A DNA stretch of 64,000 nucleotides from Hepsetus odoe (GCA_017165825.1 CM029393.1:5856596-5920595), one strand, 5' to 3'. Shown: positions 1-13,437, numbered from the stretch's first letter. Program-made: numbers and translations. Notes: generated from the sequence alone by a model not told the origin.

Positions 1-817
1 TGTTATGTTCTTATGGGTAAAATAGAATTTTAAATACATATCTCTCCACTATGAACGAAGTTAAAAAAGATCCTTCTATAGACTGTCATAACCATTACAT
101 TAAATAGCTTTCCATGAAGAAGCTTTAAGGCATGAAACTCGTCAGACGTCTGGTTCCATTCACCCCCACTGTGATCAATTCCGATGTGCTAAACATTTGA
201 CATGAAACCGCTCATTTTCATATCATCACAGTCTGCACCTCTGTTAAGCTGGTTGAATCTGACTGTGGTCTAATCACGTCACTGTCTTGGAGAAGACAAA
301 AACAACATCATCCACAGTAGCACAGCAGAGAGGTTCGTTCTGAGAAGTGGATTAAGTGTCTGCAGTGTGGAATTACCAACCAACAGACCAACAGCCCCTT
401 ACACTTTCTGCAGTGGCAGTATCTGGACTGTCATTAGGCCAGTGACCTTTTGTCAAGTCATTGATTTTTTAAAAGAAGGCCTAGAATCTGAGTGTGCATC
501 AATGATGCACTTAGAAGTAAGATCAACTGCTTCTTTAAAAGCAAGAAAAAAGGTAATAGTATATGCTTTTAGACAAAAATAGTGTTTTCAAGACACTAGT
601 TCAGTGACAGTTCAGAGTTACCTAGGAATAGTGGAAAAAAGACATTTACTTCCATTTTAAAAGAAGTCAACCAAATTTAAAATATATTTTTTGTGAAAAT
701 GATAGCAAGGCACTAAGATTCATCATAAACATAACTGAACTTCTAAAAAATGCGGGGTAGTGAACATCTCTGCTATATATATTATGAATGATGGTCTAAT
801 CAAAGTCTCCTATGCAG
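1..817 (+). other. slc45a1: Intron of slc45a1 upstream of the first visible exon
   Basis: AT-rich sequence ending in the acceptor tatgcag at 811-817. No further exon of the transporter was recognised here; the preceding exons should lie before position 1. Confidence 0.6.
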
Positions 818-3800
818 GTCTAGGCGGAGGATTTGGCTACATTGTGGGCGGTGTCAACTGGGATCACACCGAGTTTGGGAAGTCGATGGGTGGTCAGCTG
901 CGGGTCATCTACCTGTTCACCAGCATTACCCTTATAGCCACTACAGCCATGACCCTCACTAGCATCCCTGAGCGACCTCTCGTGCAGAGCCAGTCTCAGA
1001 GCAGAAGCTCCAAAAACCTGAAGAGTCCTAACCTCCCCTTGCCCCCGTCCCCCCCACCACCAGCTGGAGCTGCTGGCCTCCAAGAGGAAGAGGAGGAGGA
1101 TGGCCTGTACAGCTACCAGTTTTCCGGGCGCAGGTACCCAGAATCCCTGGGTCACTCTTGCAGTGCCAATGCAAGACTCTGTGCGGGTCTCAGTAGCCCT
1201 ATCTCTCCCCTCAGCCCGTTAACACCCAAATATGGCAGCTTCATAAGCCGTGATAACACTTTGACCGGCATCAACGAGTTTGCATCATCCTTAGGGACGT
1301 CCTATATAGATAGTGTGCTGATTGACTGCTACACTGGACAGCAAACGCCCCAGCCAGTGGAACCTGAGGGTGTAGCACAACCCCTTCCTACCAGAGACAT
1401 GTCCCCCGCTCAGGTGTCACAGCCAATAGAAGCACCCACTTCGACAGAAGATTCACAGCAAAGAGAATCATCACAGCTGAATGGAGGCTTGCAGGGAACT
1501 GAATGGTTGCAAGCAACTCAAGACCTCCAAGCCATTGAATGTTTGGAGCCCGCTGAGGCCACTGAGCCCAGTGAGGCTCCTCAAGCAGGACTGCAACAGG
1601 GCAGCACCTCAGGGATCCTGAAACGCCCTCAGAGCCTCGCCTTAATGGATGACTCACTGATCGCCCCCATTGCTGGAGTGGAACATGGGCGCAGACGCAC
1701 CGTTACTTTCAGCCAGCAGGTACATCTGAAGCAACTGTTTCATCAGAAAATGAATTTACATAATTTTTACAACATTACAGTGTAGTCAGTCACCCAAGAC
1801 TTGTTTTATTAATTCATAATGTATGACATTCTGTATTTGCAGTGTTTGCATTCAACAAACAAAGCTAAAGCCCATGTTAGAGCTTTCTTTCATGCAAGTG
1901 AATGTGTGGCGTGTCGACATTGTCATCTGTTTGGCGAGTTCCACAAAAATATTTTTCACAGAATTCTGAATGTGATAGCAAGCCATTATAAGCTTGCTGT
2001 GTCCTGGGCTCTTTGCAAAATATAAGGGACAGGGACAGGATGATTTTTTGCAATGTTCATTAATGAAGTGAAAGTGACGTGAAAGTGGCTATTTACCTTT
2101 GTGAAACATGGCACAGTACACAGTGAACCACAACGAAATGCATTCTTTGCTTTTCACCCATTCACACTCATGCAGCAGGGGGCAGCCATATCCAGTGTCA
2201 AGGGAGCAGTGATGGGATGGGTACCTTGCTCAAGAGTACCTCAGGGCAACCTACTGATCTGGGATTCAAACCCACGACCCACTTCTGATCCTGGGGCCTA
2301 ACTTCTAAAAAAGAATCTAAAACCACTAATAAAATAAAATAAAGTAGAAAAGAATTAGAATAAGAAAAAAATCTATTTATAAACTTGAAAATGTACCAAA
2401 CAGGAAATGCGTATATTTTCTCTACAAATAAAACTTGAGAAAACATCAAAGTAAAAGTAAAATACAGAATGAGGAAAACGTGAAGTGGCAATATACAAGT
2501 ATTCAAACATATGCAAATAGAGGCTTCACATAAACAACTGTCAACTAATAACATTTCCTTTCCATACCTTTACCCTGACGATTTCAAACTACTTCATACC
2601 TCACACTTCAAAAATTGTAAATGTAAATTCAGCGACATCACAAGTGTGCAATGAATGAACCACAGAAGCTTGAAGAGCATTTTCCCATGACTCATATGGA
2701 CCAGAGAGATTTCTCGGATGATCTTAAAGTTGCTTTAACTTACTACTCCGACTGCGACTGCTGCAGCTGAACACCTTTACAGGCATCATTTAACCTTTTG
2801 AAGAAGCACTTTGGTGTCGTCTACAGTGAAAGTGTTTTTTGAATCTGAGTATAAGGGTGACACTAGTGTTAAATTAAACATTTCAGGAAAATACAGTCTT
2901 TTTTTTTCTCAGGTGGCAAACATCCTCCTGAATGGCATGCGCTACGACAGTAACCTCAGTGACAGCACAGAAACCATAGACACTCAGATGTCCATGAAGC
3001 TGCTCTGCATCGCCATATACAGGATGCCCCCATCACTGCGCAGTCTGTGCACCAACCACTTTCTTGGTAAGTTATTTTGATGCCGTGGGAATACACTATG
3101 CATGTCCAGAAGTATGCAGACAAGGCTTCTAATTAGAGAAGTCTCGTTCACCTTGGTGAATACAGCTGTTTTAAATCTCCATTAATAAATCACAGCAAAA
3201 GATCAAGACACTATTGATGCTACACATGGTTTCCATGGTACCAAGCTTTGGCTAGAGCACCCCAAGTTAACAGATGTAGTGCCAGCATTGGGTCTGGAGT
3301 GTTTGAGAGGCCTTCTTTGAAAGGATGAAGCACCTTTGGGATGAAATAGAGTGGAGTTGTTCATCCAGAATTAAAAATACAATCATCTCACTGATACTCT
3401 TTTGGTTGGATGCAACCAGATCCTCACAGCAATGTTCCAGCATGTAGTAAAGCCTTCCCAAAGGAGTTGAAGCTATGGCAAGAGTCTATAGACTGTTATC
3501 CGCAGGCTTTTGTGCATATGTCTGTATTCACCAACCATACTACTGGACGTCTACTGCTCTGTGACAGTGGAAAAGAAATTATTGTAATATGTTGACCGTA
3601 TATTCCAAAATATAAAGTGACTGCATTATATGTTCAGTACCTTGGTCCTCTTGTAACCATTCATGCACGGATGTGTGTCATGTGTGTCAGTTGTGAACTT
3701 TTAATCTGTGTTTTTTATCAGGCTGGCTGTCGTTCGAGGGGATGCTGCTTTTCTACACGGATTTCATGGGGGAGGTGGTGTACAAGGGGGATCCTCAAGC

Positions 3801-6578
3801 GCCCCATGAATCCGAGGCCTACAAGCGCTACAATGCTGGGGTCACCATGGGCTGCTGGGGCATGTGCATCTATGCATTCAGCGCTGCTTTCTATTCAGGT
3901 TAGTATGTCACACCTGACACCTGCGCTCAACACACATACAGTCTTTCCTTCAGCTCTTTTTTATTTGGGCTTTTGGTGCAGAACCAAAAGGTTCCTTCAG
4001 TGCAAAAAAAAAGAAGATAAATGCATTAATATGTGTAAAACTTTGGGTTTGTGTGTATAAAGATAAAAATAAAGATAAAAAAGCCAGAAAAAGAAGCCAG
4101 AGGCAGTAAATATATACATTTATTCATTTAATTGTTTCAATTAAAATGTCAAGAATAAGAAAAACATTTTATTTTGAAAATGACATATTCTTGAAAAAGT
4201 AACAAATAATTGTTTAGTATTGTTTCGCAGAAGGCCCATGGTTACGTGGTTCTGTTTTGGCCCAGGTGCACATGTAGGAAAACAAAATTAGAACCTTTGA
4301 ACCTTGTCTTTCTGTGCATGTCTCTGTAGCCATTCTGGAGAAGCTGGAAGAGCGCTTCTCGCTGCGCTCACTGTACTTCTTTGCTTACCTGGCGTTCGGC
4401 CTGGGGACGGGCCTGGCCACTCTCTCCACCAACCTGTACGTGGTGCTGTCCCTGTGTGTGACCTACGGAGTACTCTTCTCCTCTCTCTGCACGCTGCCTT
4501 ACTCACTGCTCTGTGAATACTACCAGAGCCCACAGGTAGGAGAGTGTCCTGGGTGGTGAGAAGTACGTGAGAAGGTCTCCTCATAGAAAACTGCCATAGT
4601 TATAACATCACCCAGATTCAATTACTTGACCAGTACCAGCTGATTGGATTTATTTTTTACCATTAAATTTAACAAATTAATAGCGGCACGGTGGTGAACC
4701 TGGTAGCACTGTTGCCCCACAGCGAGAAGATCCTGGGTTTCCTCCTCTGGATTCATCCCACCATCCAAAGATAATTGGATGGGAGATTTTAAATTGCCCC
4801 CAAGGTATAAGTGTGTTTGTCTGTGTGCCTGCCCTGCAACAGACTGGTGACCAGTCCGGAGTGTTTCCCTACCTTTCACCCTTTAAGGGCTGGGATAGAC
4901 TCCAGAACCTAATGTGACCCTAATCAGGACAAGCGTCTAAGGAAATGAGTGAGTGAGAGAGTAGATTTAACAAATTGTTGCGCTCAAAATAGGTGTTTTT
5001 TATCAGATGGCTCAAAGTGCATAAAAAGCAAAAAGAAATTGAGTAGCTCTGACAGTGCAAAGCTCTAAGATTGCTGGGAGACGTGGTTTAATTTTGCATC
5101 CAAGAATAGAAACGTCTGCAGCATGCTGGCAAACAAAACACCAGTTTGCCAAACATCTGGGTCATATTCTCTCTGAAAAATAAAAAGCCTCGTTCCTGCA
5201 ATATTATAAATGCAGCACTGCTTTATGACATGCAGACGTTCCCCAGGCAGCACCTTTGGCCATCATGCCTTTATACCCAGCCTCGAATGAGCTCATCTCT
5301 GCAAGACACTGCTTCATTCCTTTTCTTGGATCTAGATTGGGTTTTATGTAATTCTGTAAATTCTTTAGAAGGTTTAATGAGATCTGTTTGCCAGTGCTGT
5401 TGACAGAGTCTAAAATGAAGAGCAGAAAAGATTTTTCTGCATGTGACAGTCTTCTTTGCATGGGATGAGATACATGGACCCAATACTGGGCATTAAATCA
5501 TCTCATCGTGTCCCAGTAGCAAAATTCTTGTGCTGACCACTTTGTTAGAAACACATACTGCATACCTCCATTCCCTGCACACTTTCTTAGAAATATCTTT
5601 ACTGAAAGTCAGCTGTTTCCCAACTTTACCCCATTCCTCATTGGTCAGTCTAGCTGGAGTTTCTACATGTCAATGTCATGTAAACTGAAATATGCCAGAG
5701 CAGTTGGACATAAAAGTGGGCGGTGAGTGTATTTGGGGTGGGCATTTTGCCTGCTTTAAATGAAAAGTAAAAATGATGATTTCTTTTTATTACAATTAAA
5801 CACTAGATAATCTTCATGGCTACAGAAAGCAATGCCTTATATGGAGGTTCTGGAGGTGTGCTGTGAAGGTCAAGACTGCAGGCAGCATGCTGAGCCTAAT
5901 GTTCAGAATTAACCTTAATGTTGAGTTTAAGACATAAACTGAGTTTAAACTTGCATCAAAGCAATACTAGCTTTGCTAAGCTGTCAGAGAGGTTAAGTTT
6001 AAGAGTGGGCGATTTTTTCCAAATCTAACATTAAAGTGCTACAAACATAGGAATAACATTTTTCACTCGTCTCCTCACACGTCACTGCAATAAACTCAGT
6101 TAAACGGGACTAATTATTCTCTCTTTATAAAGGAACAAGCAGCTCATCAGTGTTCTTTAATGACTGATTCATTAATTACTGACATGATACATGTATAAAG
6201 CGATTGCTATCATGATTATTTACTTCAAAAAACTCCATTCTGACCTCATCATGATATCGGAATATACATAATACATATAAAGTGCCATAACACTCTAAAT
6301 CTTTTAGAAAATTTGCATACACAGCTAAACTGGAGTTTAAACAGTTATACCTTAAGCATAATCAAATCATCACGTCCATTAAACTGCATGTAATTATAAA
6401 CATAATCATTTAATTGCAATGTATTCCTTATAGAGCAATTATTCAGTCCTGCAATATGATGTGCATGTTCAGTTACCTTATATAGTTACACAGTAAAATA
6501 AGCATAATCACCCATCCCCTTTAATATGGGTTGTAATAATGCATGATCTCTCCATTGCGTCAATGTGTATGTGTGTGT

Positions 6579-6646
<68 letters not shown>

Positions 6647-6929
6647 TTTCCTTCAGTTCTGTGGCTCGTCAGAGGATGGAACCAGGCGAGGCATGGGGGT
6701 GGACATCTCTCTACTCAGCTGCCAGTACTTCCTGGCTCAGATTCTGGTCTCGGTGGCGATGGGCCCGCTGACCTCGCTGGTGGGCGGGGCCCAGGGTGTG
6801 ATGTACTTTGCCAGTCTGATGTCATTTGTAGGCTGCCTGTACTCCTCGCTGTGTGTGGTGTACCAGCTGCCACCTCCGGAGGGTGAGCACCCGCAGAGTG
6901 AGAGCCAACCACTACTGGTGCACATTTAA
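818..6929 (+). CDS. slc45a1: Solute carrier family 45 member 1 (3' part of gene, five coding exons)
   Basis: Coding exons are 818-1719, 2913-3066, 3722-3898, 4330-4535 and 6657-6929, ending in TAA; every junction is GT-AG and keeps frame, giving about 569 residues. The first exon opens mid-codon, so the start and first membrane helices (roughly 180 residues, judging from the mammalian protein) lie upstream of the window. Seen: a membrane segment with GLGGGFGYIVGG, a long Pro/Ser-rich cytoplasmic loop containing PLTPKYGSFISRD and SGILKRPQSL, then RRRTVTFSQQVANILLNG and the second half of the transporter (FEGMLLFYTDFMGEVV, MGCWGMCIYAF, YLAFGLGTGLATLS, GTRRGMGVDISLL). These match SLC45A1, whose loop is much longer than in SLC45A2/3. 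The family is MFS-type and SLC45A1 is described as a proton-linked sugar transporter; that function is inferred here. It converges on ptma. The last acceptor sits directly after a long (GT)n tract. Confidence 0.93.
2045..2300 (-). repeat. tRNA-derived SINE copy, family A
   Basis: Lies in the slc45a1 intron. Read on the minus strand it ends in a GTCACTTTCACTT-type tail; the + strand shows gaaagtgacgtgaaagtg, then the conserved body (accacaacgaaatgca, gagcagtgatgggatgggta, ttgctcaagagtacctcagg) and a decayed B-box-like ggattcaaaccc. The same body recurs at about ten sites in this window. Confidence 0.8.
4682..4960 (+). repeat. Dispersed SINE-like repeat, family C (cggcacggtggt head)
   Basis: Begins agcggcacggtggtgaacctgg, continues through atccaaagataattgg and ctggtgaccagtccgg, and ends ggctgggatagactccag with a gagtgagtgagag tail. 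This pattern is common in teleost genomes. Further copies or pieces are at 15480-15600, 26455-26575, 27690-27970 and 60930-61245. It sits in the last slc45a1 intron. Confidence 0.7.
6563..6648 (+). repeat. (GT)n microsatellite abutting a splice acceptor
   Basis: About 85 bases of nearly pure GT with a few TAT, TTT and GCGC interruptions. It ends only some 10 bases before the last slc45a1 coding exon at 6657, leaving the short tract ttttccttcag as acceptor. Confidence 0.95.
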
Positions 6930-6966
6930 CTTTAACACTTTTGTCTCTCACTGCATACACATCCTC

Positions 6967-6984
6967 ACACACACACACGTGCGT

Positions 6985-7023
<39 letters not shown>

Positions 7024-7144
7024 GACACATTCACTTCTGCATCTATATGTGCACCGTTTTTTTTAAACTTCGTAATATCATCACTGAAACCAAGCCTTCA
7101 CTGAGATTTTGTTAAGCTTTGCATACACTGTAGGAAATATTACA

Positions 7145-7176
<32 letters not shown>
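6967..7176. repeat. (CA)n microsatellites in the slc45a1 3' region
   Basis: Two CA tracts, 6967-7022 and 7143-7176, follow the slc45a1 stop closely and probably lie in its 3' UTR. Confidence 0.9.
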
Positions 7177-7178
<2 letters not shown>

Positions 7179-8035
7179 CAGATGCCATTAGACTGCGTTT
7201 CCTCTCCCAGTTCTGTTCAGCCAAACATCATGAAATGTTTGAGATATGTGAGAGTGCGTGTCTCACTCCAAATACCTTTTTTAGACGTTAGTGTGTGAGG
7301 TTCTGTTAGTGATGTGTGCTGGCGGATCTCTGAATTTTGAGGAAGTAAACAAAAATACTACATGAATCCAAAGATTTTATAGCATCCGAGGACTGATGGA
7401 TGCAAAAAAAAAAAATTTAAAACCACTCTCACATATCTACATCCAGGAGTGTCCTCTGTTTCAGTGAATTTGCCAATGGACTGTTTAAAGATGTGAGCTG
7501 TATATTTGCATGTGAATCAGCACTAATGCCTTACTGTGGGCCTCTGTTTCTGACTGTGCAACAGTAAAACAGAGAACATGCGTGTGTGTCTTTAAGGGTT
7601 TCTTAAACTGTGCGCTCTGGCATTAGGCTAGTTAGGTGGTACACACACACACACAAACACAGACACACTTTGTACAACATTGCACGCACACTCATAAACA
7701 CCTAACTCCATTACACTCTGTCTTGACAGCAAGCGACACAAGCCTGTAAATCACGGCACCGCTCTAAACACCTCTATCCTTAAACCGAAGCCTGCGCTGT
7801 GAGGCAGCCAGTCCAGCAACGGGACCCGAATCTTTTAAGTGTCTTTTCTTTTCAATGTTTCCGTTTTTGATCTGTTCCATTATATTAATATCATGATATA
7901 AATAATAACAATAAATAAGATAAACTTGTTTTATTTAAGCTGCTAGGGTTAAACTGGCCAAAAACAATGGGTGGAAACTAATCCATGAGGTGGACAAAAC
8001 CTGAAAGCGTGGAGATCTGATGTGCTGGATTTGAA

Positions 8036-8235
8036 AGTGAAAAAGTGAAAGTGACAATCTGTCTCCGGGAAACAGCACAGCACACAGTGGACCACAACGA
8101 AATGCATCCTCTGTATTTAAGCCCCACACACCGTGCAACAGCCATGTCCAGCACCTGGGGAGCAGTGATGGGGATGGTACCTTGCTCAAGGGTACCTCAG
8201 GGCAACCTACTGGCCTGGGATTCGAACCCACATGT
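8036..8235 (-). repeat. tRNA-derived SINE copy, family A
   Basis: The + strand shows gtgaaaaagtgaaagtgaca, cacagcacacagtgg, ggagcagtgatgggga, cttgctcaagggtacctcag and ggattcgaaccc (B box on the minus strand). The extreme head is missing. Confidence 0.85.
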
Positions 8236-10348
8236 GGGGAAAAGTGAAAGTGAAAGTGACAGCCCTCATCAACCCTTGACAAGCTTCCTATCATAGCGTT
8301 TCCCTCAACACATGGTCACCTCTGTCCCTAAAAACCCATGCACTTCACAACTGAGCAGGTCAGTCTTACGCAGTCAGTGCTGATCTTCTCTGTTCTGCTC
8401 CAGTTGTGAGCATGTGTGAAGCAATGGTCGCTTGCTGTTTGGACGAAGTGTAACAGAAGTGCTCAGGCCAGTGTCTCCCAGCGCAGCTCTTGGAGGCTCC
8501 TGCCCTGCTCATGTTAGTGCTTTCCCCGCTCTCGGTCACCTGAGCAGCTCATTAACAGTCCTTTATTGAGAGCAGGTGAGTTTTAAAGGAGGAAAATGGT
8601 GAAATATGCAGGACAGTGGACCTTCAGGACCTGGACCAGGAAATACTAGCTTTATACACATGTACACACACACATATCACCCAAACACACTAGTATTACA
8701 AACACACACATACACATACACACACCCTGGTGTGATTACCCTCAGCTGGTCATCCTCATTGGTAGTATTGGGCTGCTCACTCAAACACACACACACACAC
8801 ACACACACCCCTCCTCCACATTAGTCTACATGCATGTTTACTTCTGAAATGACAGCTTTGTGCAGAAGGACACACATGAAAAGACAGCACTCAGAATCAT
8901 AAACTCTGGATTTATGATGGGTTGGCCTTTCTACACCGACATCTCACTTTTGATTTGGTTTCTCGACGAGAGTCTAAAGAGCCGAGCAGCGCGGCTGGTT
9001 CGACTGCATGCGCCTCATCTGTTCATTGGTTGTGAGACGATCACCAACATTGTCGTGCACCCCCACCCTCCTGTAGTGAGCCATTGTAGCCGCACGCTCC
9101 TCCGCCTGCTGCCCCGTGACCTGGCATGATGGTTGTAGTGACAGTCCTTCTTGTCATTATCAGGCAGGGCGGACGCTGAGACTGGGGTGTGAGTGACTAC
9201 AGCTCAGCTTTACCGAACAGGCGTCCAAAAATGGAAGGAAACCCCTTTTTCTAGCGGCGTGCAAGAGGTCAGGAAGACACACTGTGAGCGGTGACTGACC
9301 CGGACTCTCCTGACCACTCTGACAGGAGAGGCCTTGCAGGCTTGGTTATAAAGCGCAGGGGATGCTTTCTCCTTGGCCACTAGGAGGCAGGCCTTCATGC
9401 TTTTGGCTCGGATTTACACAAAATGTCGAACCCTCCATGATCTCCAAGACCTCCAGAGGAGTTTGAGTTCCAGGCCTGACCCCAGCTTTTCATAAAGGCT
9501 GTTTCAGGCAATCAAGGGGAAGCTACACTGATTTCATCAAATTCCTGCATAGATCTTGAGATGTAAACAAAATCATTCAGTGTTTTGATATAAAAATGAA
9601 AATTACTGTCGCGATGTCAAGACAAGAACCCTAAATGCCCAGTAAAAAAAAGTGTGGGGGGGGGGTGAAAGTGAAAGTGACTGTTCTTGTCATTGAGTAC
9701 ACAGCACAGCACAGTGTACCGAAACCAGTCTGTCTTGAATAAGTGATGCTGATAATGGTAAAATAGCCGTAACCCCTTAAAATTCTCCTTCCAGTGCTCT
9801 CTATGTATTTTTAAAATATATCATTAATCACATACATGCTGAAAAGCAGCATTAGACGCCAGGCATCGTATAAAAACATTTTTTTTTAAATATCTGTGAT
9901 TTCGCTTTTAAATTCCCATTCTTGTCCCTTCTGTTCTCATCCAAATTGAAATTTCAGTGATTGTATCTTTCAACGGCACATTAAACATCAGTCCACCTTG
10001 AATGACCTTGTTTACATCTTAATATTCATGTTCATTTTTCAAGGTCACCGGCTACATTTTGAGCGGCTGTCTGCAGGAAATGTTAAGCCCAACTGAATAA
10101 AACTCAGTCCAGTGACATTTTCTCCTTTCTGACTGATCGGTCTATATTAAGCATGTTGAAAAGATGCCCAATGTAAAAATCTAACGCTGAAATATGTGCT
10201 TATTGTAATTGTACCGCTTACCGAGTCAGGTAAATGCTGAATTAAAATGTTTTTCATAGAACTGCTAGATAGTTGTTGAGTGGGTGTCTCTCGAATTCAA
10301 GAACCCATTTTAACACAAATCTGTGTTGCTTAGAAAACTACAAAACAT

Positions 10349-10362
10349 CCACAAGGGGGCGA
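10349..10362 (+). promoter_or_regulatory. CTCF-like motif between convergent genes
   Basis: CCACAAGGGGGCGA matches the core CTCF consensus (CCASYAGRKGGCRS) at nearly every position. It lies about 170 bases beyond the likely ptma polyadenylation site and 3.4 kb after the slc45a1 stop. Binding is inferred. Confidence 0.45.
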
Positions 10363-10528
10363 CGTGGAAGCAGAAAATTCCTCACTCTTCATGTGAGGCT
10401 ACATTAAACCCAGTATGAAAGTGTCTTCACATCTGTTACAGCTAAAAGCTTTGATCAGCACAAATACTAAACTAGACCAGGCTGTGGGAGACAATGTTGC
10501 AACACAGATTTAAAAAGACAAGATTGCT

Positions 10529-10534
10529 TTTATT
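10529..10534 (-). terminator. ptma: Polyadenylation signal of ptma
   Basis: The + strand TTTATT reads AATAAA on the minus strand. It lies 817 bases past the ptma stop codon, implying a 3' UTR of about 0.83 kb ending near 10510. Confidence 0.6.
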
Positions 10535-11350
10535 TATACTCCTGAACCAGAATATACAAAGCAGTGGTCAAAAGCAACCGAAACACAGTCATAAAAAAAG
10601 AATCGCTTAAGAGGACTGAGAACACCAGGGCCAGCATGTTGTTCTGATATAGGCTGTTTCAATCCTGCACTCCCAATACAAAACAAACCGACCAAACAAA
10701 AAACCGAACCTGTACATTAAGGATGAAAAGATACAATCCTTCTGAAATGCATATGGAACAAAAGACCAAAAACCTTAAGGTTTAAGAGGGGTTAATTAAC
10801 ATGACATAAGCCTTTCGCCAAAAAGGACAGGCCATCTTTTCTTCTCATCTAGGCGCAGTAATGAGACCCTTTCATTTATGTTTGCCATCTGTTGTGTTAA
10901 GCAAGGGATTAACTACTAGCAGCACAAACAGTCAGGATTAAACGTTGTCCATTAGCCCCTGCTTAAAACTTTATCTTTGGTCTTAAGTGAATCAGTTTTC
11001 ACCCACGTAAATATCGGAACATGAAGAGAAAGTGTACAGCGGCTTGCTTGTGTGTTATCTGATGGTCAAAACCGTAGTAGAATATGTGCTTGAAAACTTA
11101 TCCATAAAATCTAAGATTTTATTATTATAAAAGGATTCTAAAAAAATGTTACACCTACGCCAATAAATAACATGTTACAAAAGGGGAGTGGGTTCACGAT
11201 ATTATAGGCTTCAGTGCAATAGAGTATCTTGTGTTGAGTCCAGGGGTGATGGGGCAACAGAATGTCTGTAAAACATACAAAAAAAAAGCACAAACTCTAC
11301 TCGGTCAGTTGACCACACAGATAGAGCTACCGAGGTGGACAGCGAAGGCT

Positions 11351-13437
11351 TTAGGCTTTCACTTCAGCTTCTGTGGATTCGCCATTCTCCTCTGTCTTCT
11401 GTTTCTTTGTTTCAACCGACTCCTGAGGACAAAAGACAGGGGACTCGATTAGACAAAGATGTAGGGAGCACTGGTATTGTTGCTCACAAAATGATCATGT
11501 CTGAGAAAGTGTTTCAAACCCACCTCCTCTTCTGCTGGACGTTTCACTGCCTGTCCATCTGCTTCCTCTTCAGCAGGCTTCTCCTCACCTTCCCCCTCCC
11601 CCTCCCCCTCCGGAGCTGCTCAACAACACCACAGTTTCACTTTGAGGTCTGTTTTACTTGACAGACATCAGTCAACATTTAAGAGATACCACTCCAAAGT
11701 ATTAATAACTAAAGCTCAGAACCTACCCTCTTCAGCTTCCTTGTCCTCCTTGCTGGTTTCTTCATGAGAGGCACCATTAGTCTAAGGGGGGAGAAAAGCT
11801 CATAAATGCCAAGTGTGCTTTTCAAGGGGTTTTTTGTACATATTTCTCTGAGTCACTGATAATCTACAAGACTGCTGCTGCTATCATGCTGTGGGAGGAT
11901 CACTAACGAAATTCCTTGCTCACTAGGACTTCATGCTGCTCTGAGAAACAATTAAGCAGCGGAACCTCAGCCACATCTGTGGCACTTCTCTAACCCAAAC
12001 AAAAGAGCACAACAGAAAGAGGGGGAGGGCGGGCCTCCAGACACCTGCAAGCTAGGGCCCGACCCCTCAAGGGCCGCTGGGAAATACCCCCAACTCTTTC
12101 TCACCGTTGTTCCATTGGCAGGTGCGTCCCCGTTGCCGTTCTCCTTTGGGGCCTCTTCGACCTCCTCCACGGCTTCTTTCTTTTCTTTAAGATCCTAAAA
12201 CCCGAAAGGCAACAGTTGGTAAAAAAAAAATGCAACTACATATTTATTATACATTTCCAGAAAAAAAATTTTTTTGCCTGAAGAACATGTACACCCAGCA
12301 ACTTTCTTTGGTTTTAAGGGTCTTTATACAGAATTGCAAGAGATGGTAAGAAAAATGCAGCACACGGTACACGTTTGTTACATATCTGTAGGGTTTCTTT
12401 AATCTCACCCCAATTTGGCTTTGAATGAGCTACTAAGTGGAAGTGTATTTCCTTCAGCCCCCACCTCCACCCACACGGAGCTCAAACGTCACGACCACAG
12501 AACCCAGGCATAACCGATCTGAACTAAACGTGTTGGTGAAAAAAAAGACAACATAGCAGGGTCTTTAAAAAGCCCTAAACTAAAACTCTGATTCATGTTG
12601 ATCGATTTTCACGCGCTGCACCAAATCCTGGAATATCTGAGGTTGTGCTGATAAATCGTCTAAAATCGAAAATTCGGTGTGAAACAGAAGAGGCCCGGCT
12701 CGCTCACGGTCTGTGGATTCTGCGACGAATTCAGCGCTGCCCCGCCGCCGGGCGCGTTCACGAGTCGGAGACAAAAAAAGAGAGGCGCGTGGCCGACGGG
12801 GAACAAAGCAGAGAGCGCGCGCACGCACGAGCGCCCGCTTTTTTTCCCGCCATTTGAGCGGAAAACAGCTCGATTTGAGGAAAAAACGTTAGAAGAGAAG
12901 AAAGAGAAAAGAGAAATTGGTCGAAACGTCTGCGACTTTCCAGCGCAAATATCTTTATTTCCAAACTCTCGGAACGAAGCGCTGTTGTCGTCTAAAAGAG
13001 TGTAAATGCAGAGCTCTGGGAGCGAAAATGAGAAACAGCAACCATAAACCAAGATTTTTTGTTTCTGCATTTCGACCGGTTCAGTTACGACGATAACCAG
13101 GAACTCTTGAAGGGACGCCGCTGTTTAGCACGCAGGCTAACCTGACAGGATTTTGTCACGGATGATTAAACCTGTGTGCTGCCGGTAACGCTACGGTGAT
13201 ACCAATTCAAATCGTTTATTTTTCTCTAAAATACACCATACACTTTTGTTTTGGAAATACACTCACCACAAATTAATGAACCTTTATTAAAAACTGTAAC
13301 TTCACTCAAATAAAGCGCTGCCCTTCACCTCTTTGAACTCCAGCCTCAGCAGCACAGTTATCCGCCGCTTTCCCTCCAACACTCACCTTGGCGCTGATCT
13401 CCGGGGCGGTGGTGGTGTCGACGGCGCTGTCGGCCAT
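11351..13437 (-). CDS. ptma: Prothymosin alpha, complete five-exon gene
   Basis: Minus-strand coding exons are 13387-13437, 12105-12194, 11727-11781, 11524-11615 and 11351-11422 (stop); joined they give 119 residues with all junctions in frame. The N terminus MADSAVDTTTAPEISAK then DLKEKKEAVEEVEE is the thymosin alpha-1 segment. The middle is acidic and low in complexity, with a Glu-Gly run encoded by a GGGGAG repeat, and the C terminus holds the bipartite nuclear signal KRPAEEE then KKQKTEE. Prothymosin alpha is a small disordered nuclear protein that binds histones and supports proliferation. The MAD start argues for prothymosin rather than parathymosin, whose N terminus differs. Mammalian forms are about 110 residues. 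Teleosts often carry two ptma paralogues and I cannot say which this is. The gene is convergent with slc45a1. Confidence 0.93.

Larger units (their letters stand above)
6930..10500. other. slc45a1 3' UTR and intergenic region before ptma
   Basis: No protein gene recognised. It holds CA repeats (also about 7640-7670 and 8784-8808), one family A SINE at 8036-8235, a piece of SINE tail at 9668-9720, and possible + strand polyadenylation signals AATAAA near 7909 and 10097. The open frame at 8860-9129 resembles nothing I know and was not called. The true 3' end of slc45a1 cannot be fixed from sequence. Confidence 0.6.

Noticed and set aside
8860..9129. 89-residue open frame after slc45a1
   Set aside because: No recognisable domain, no splice or promoter context, and length expected by chance in this much sequence.
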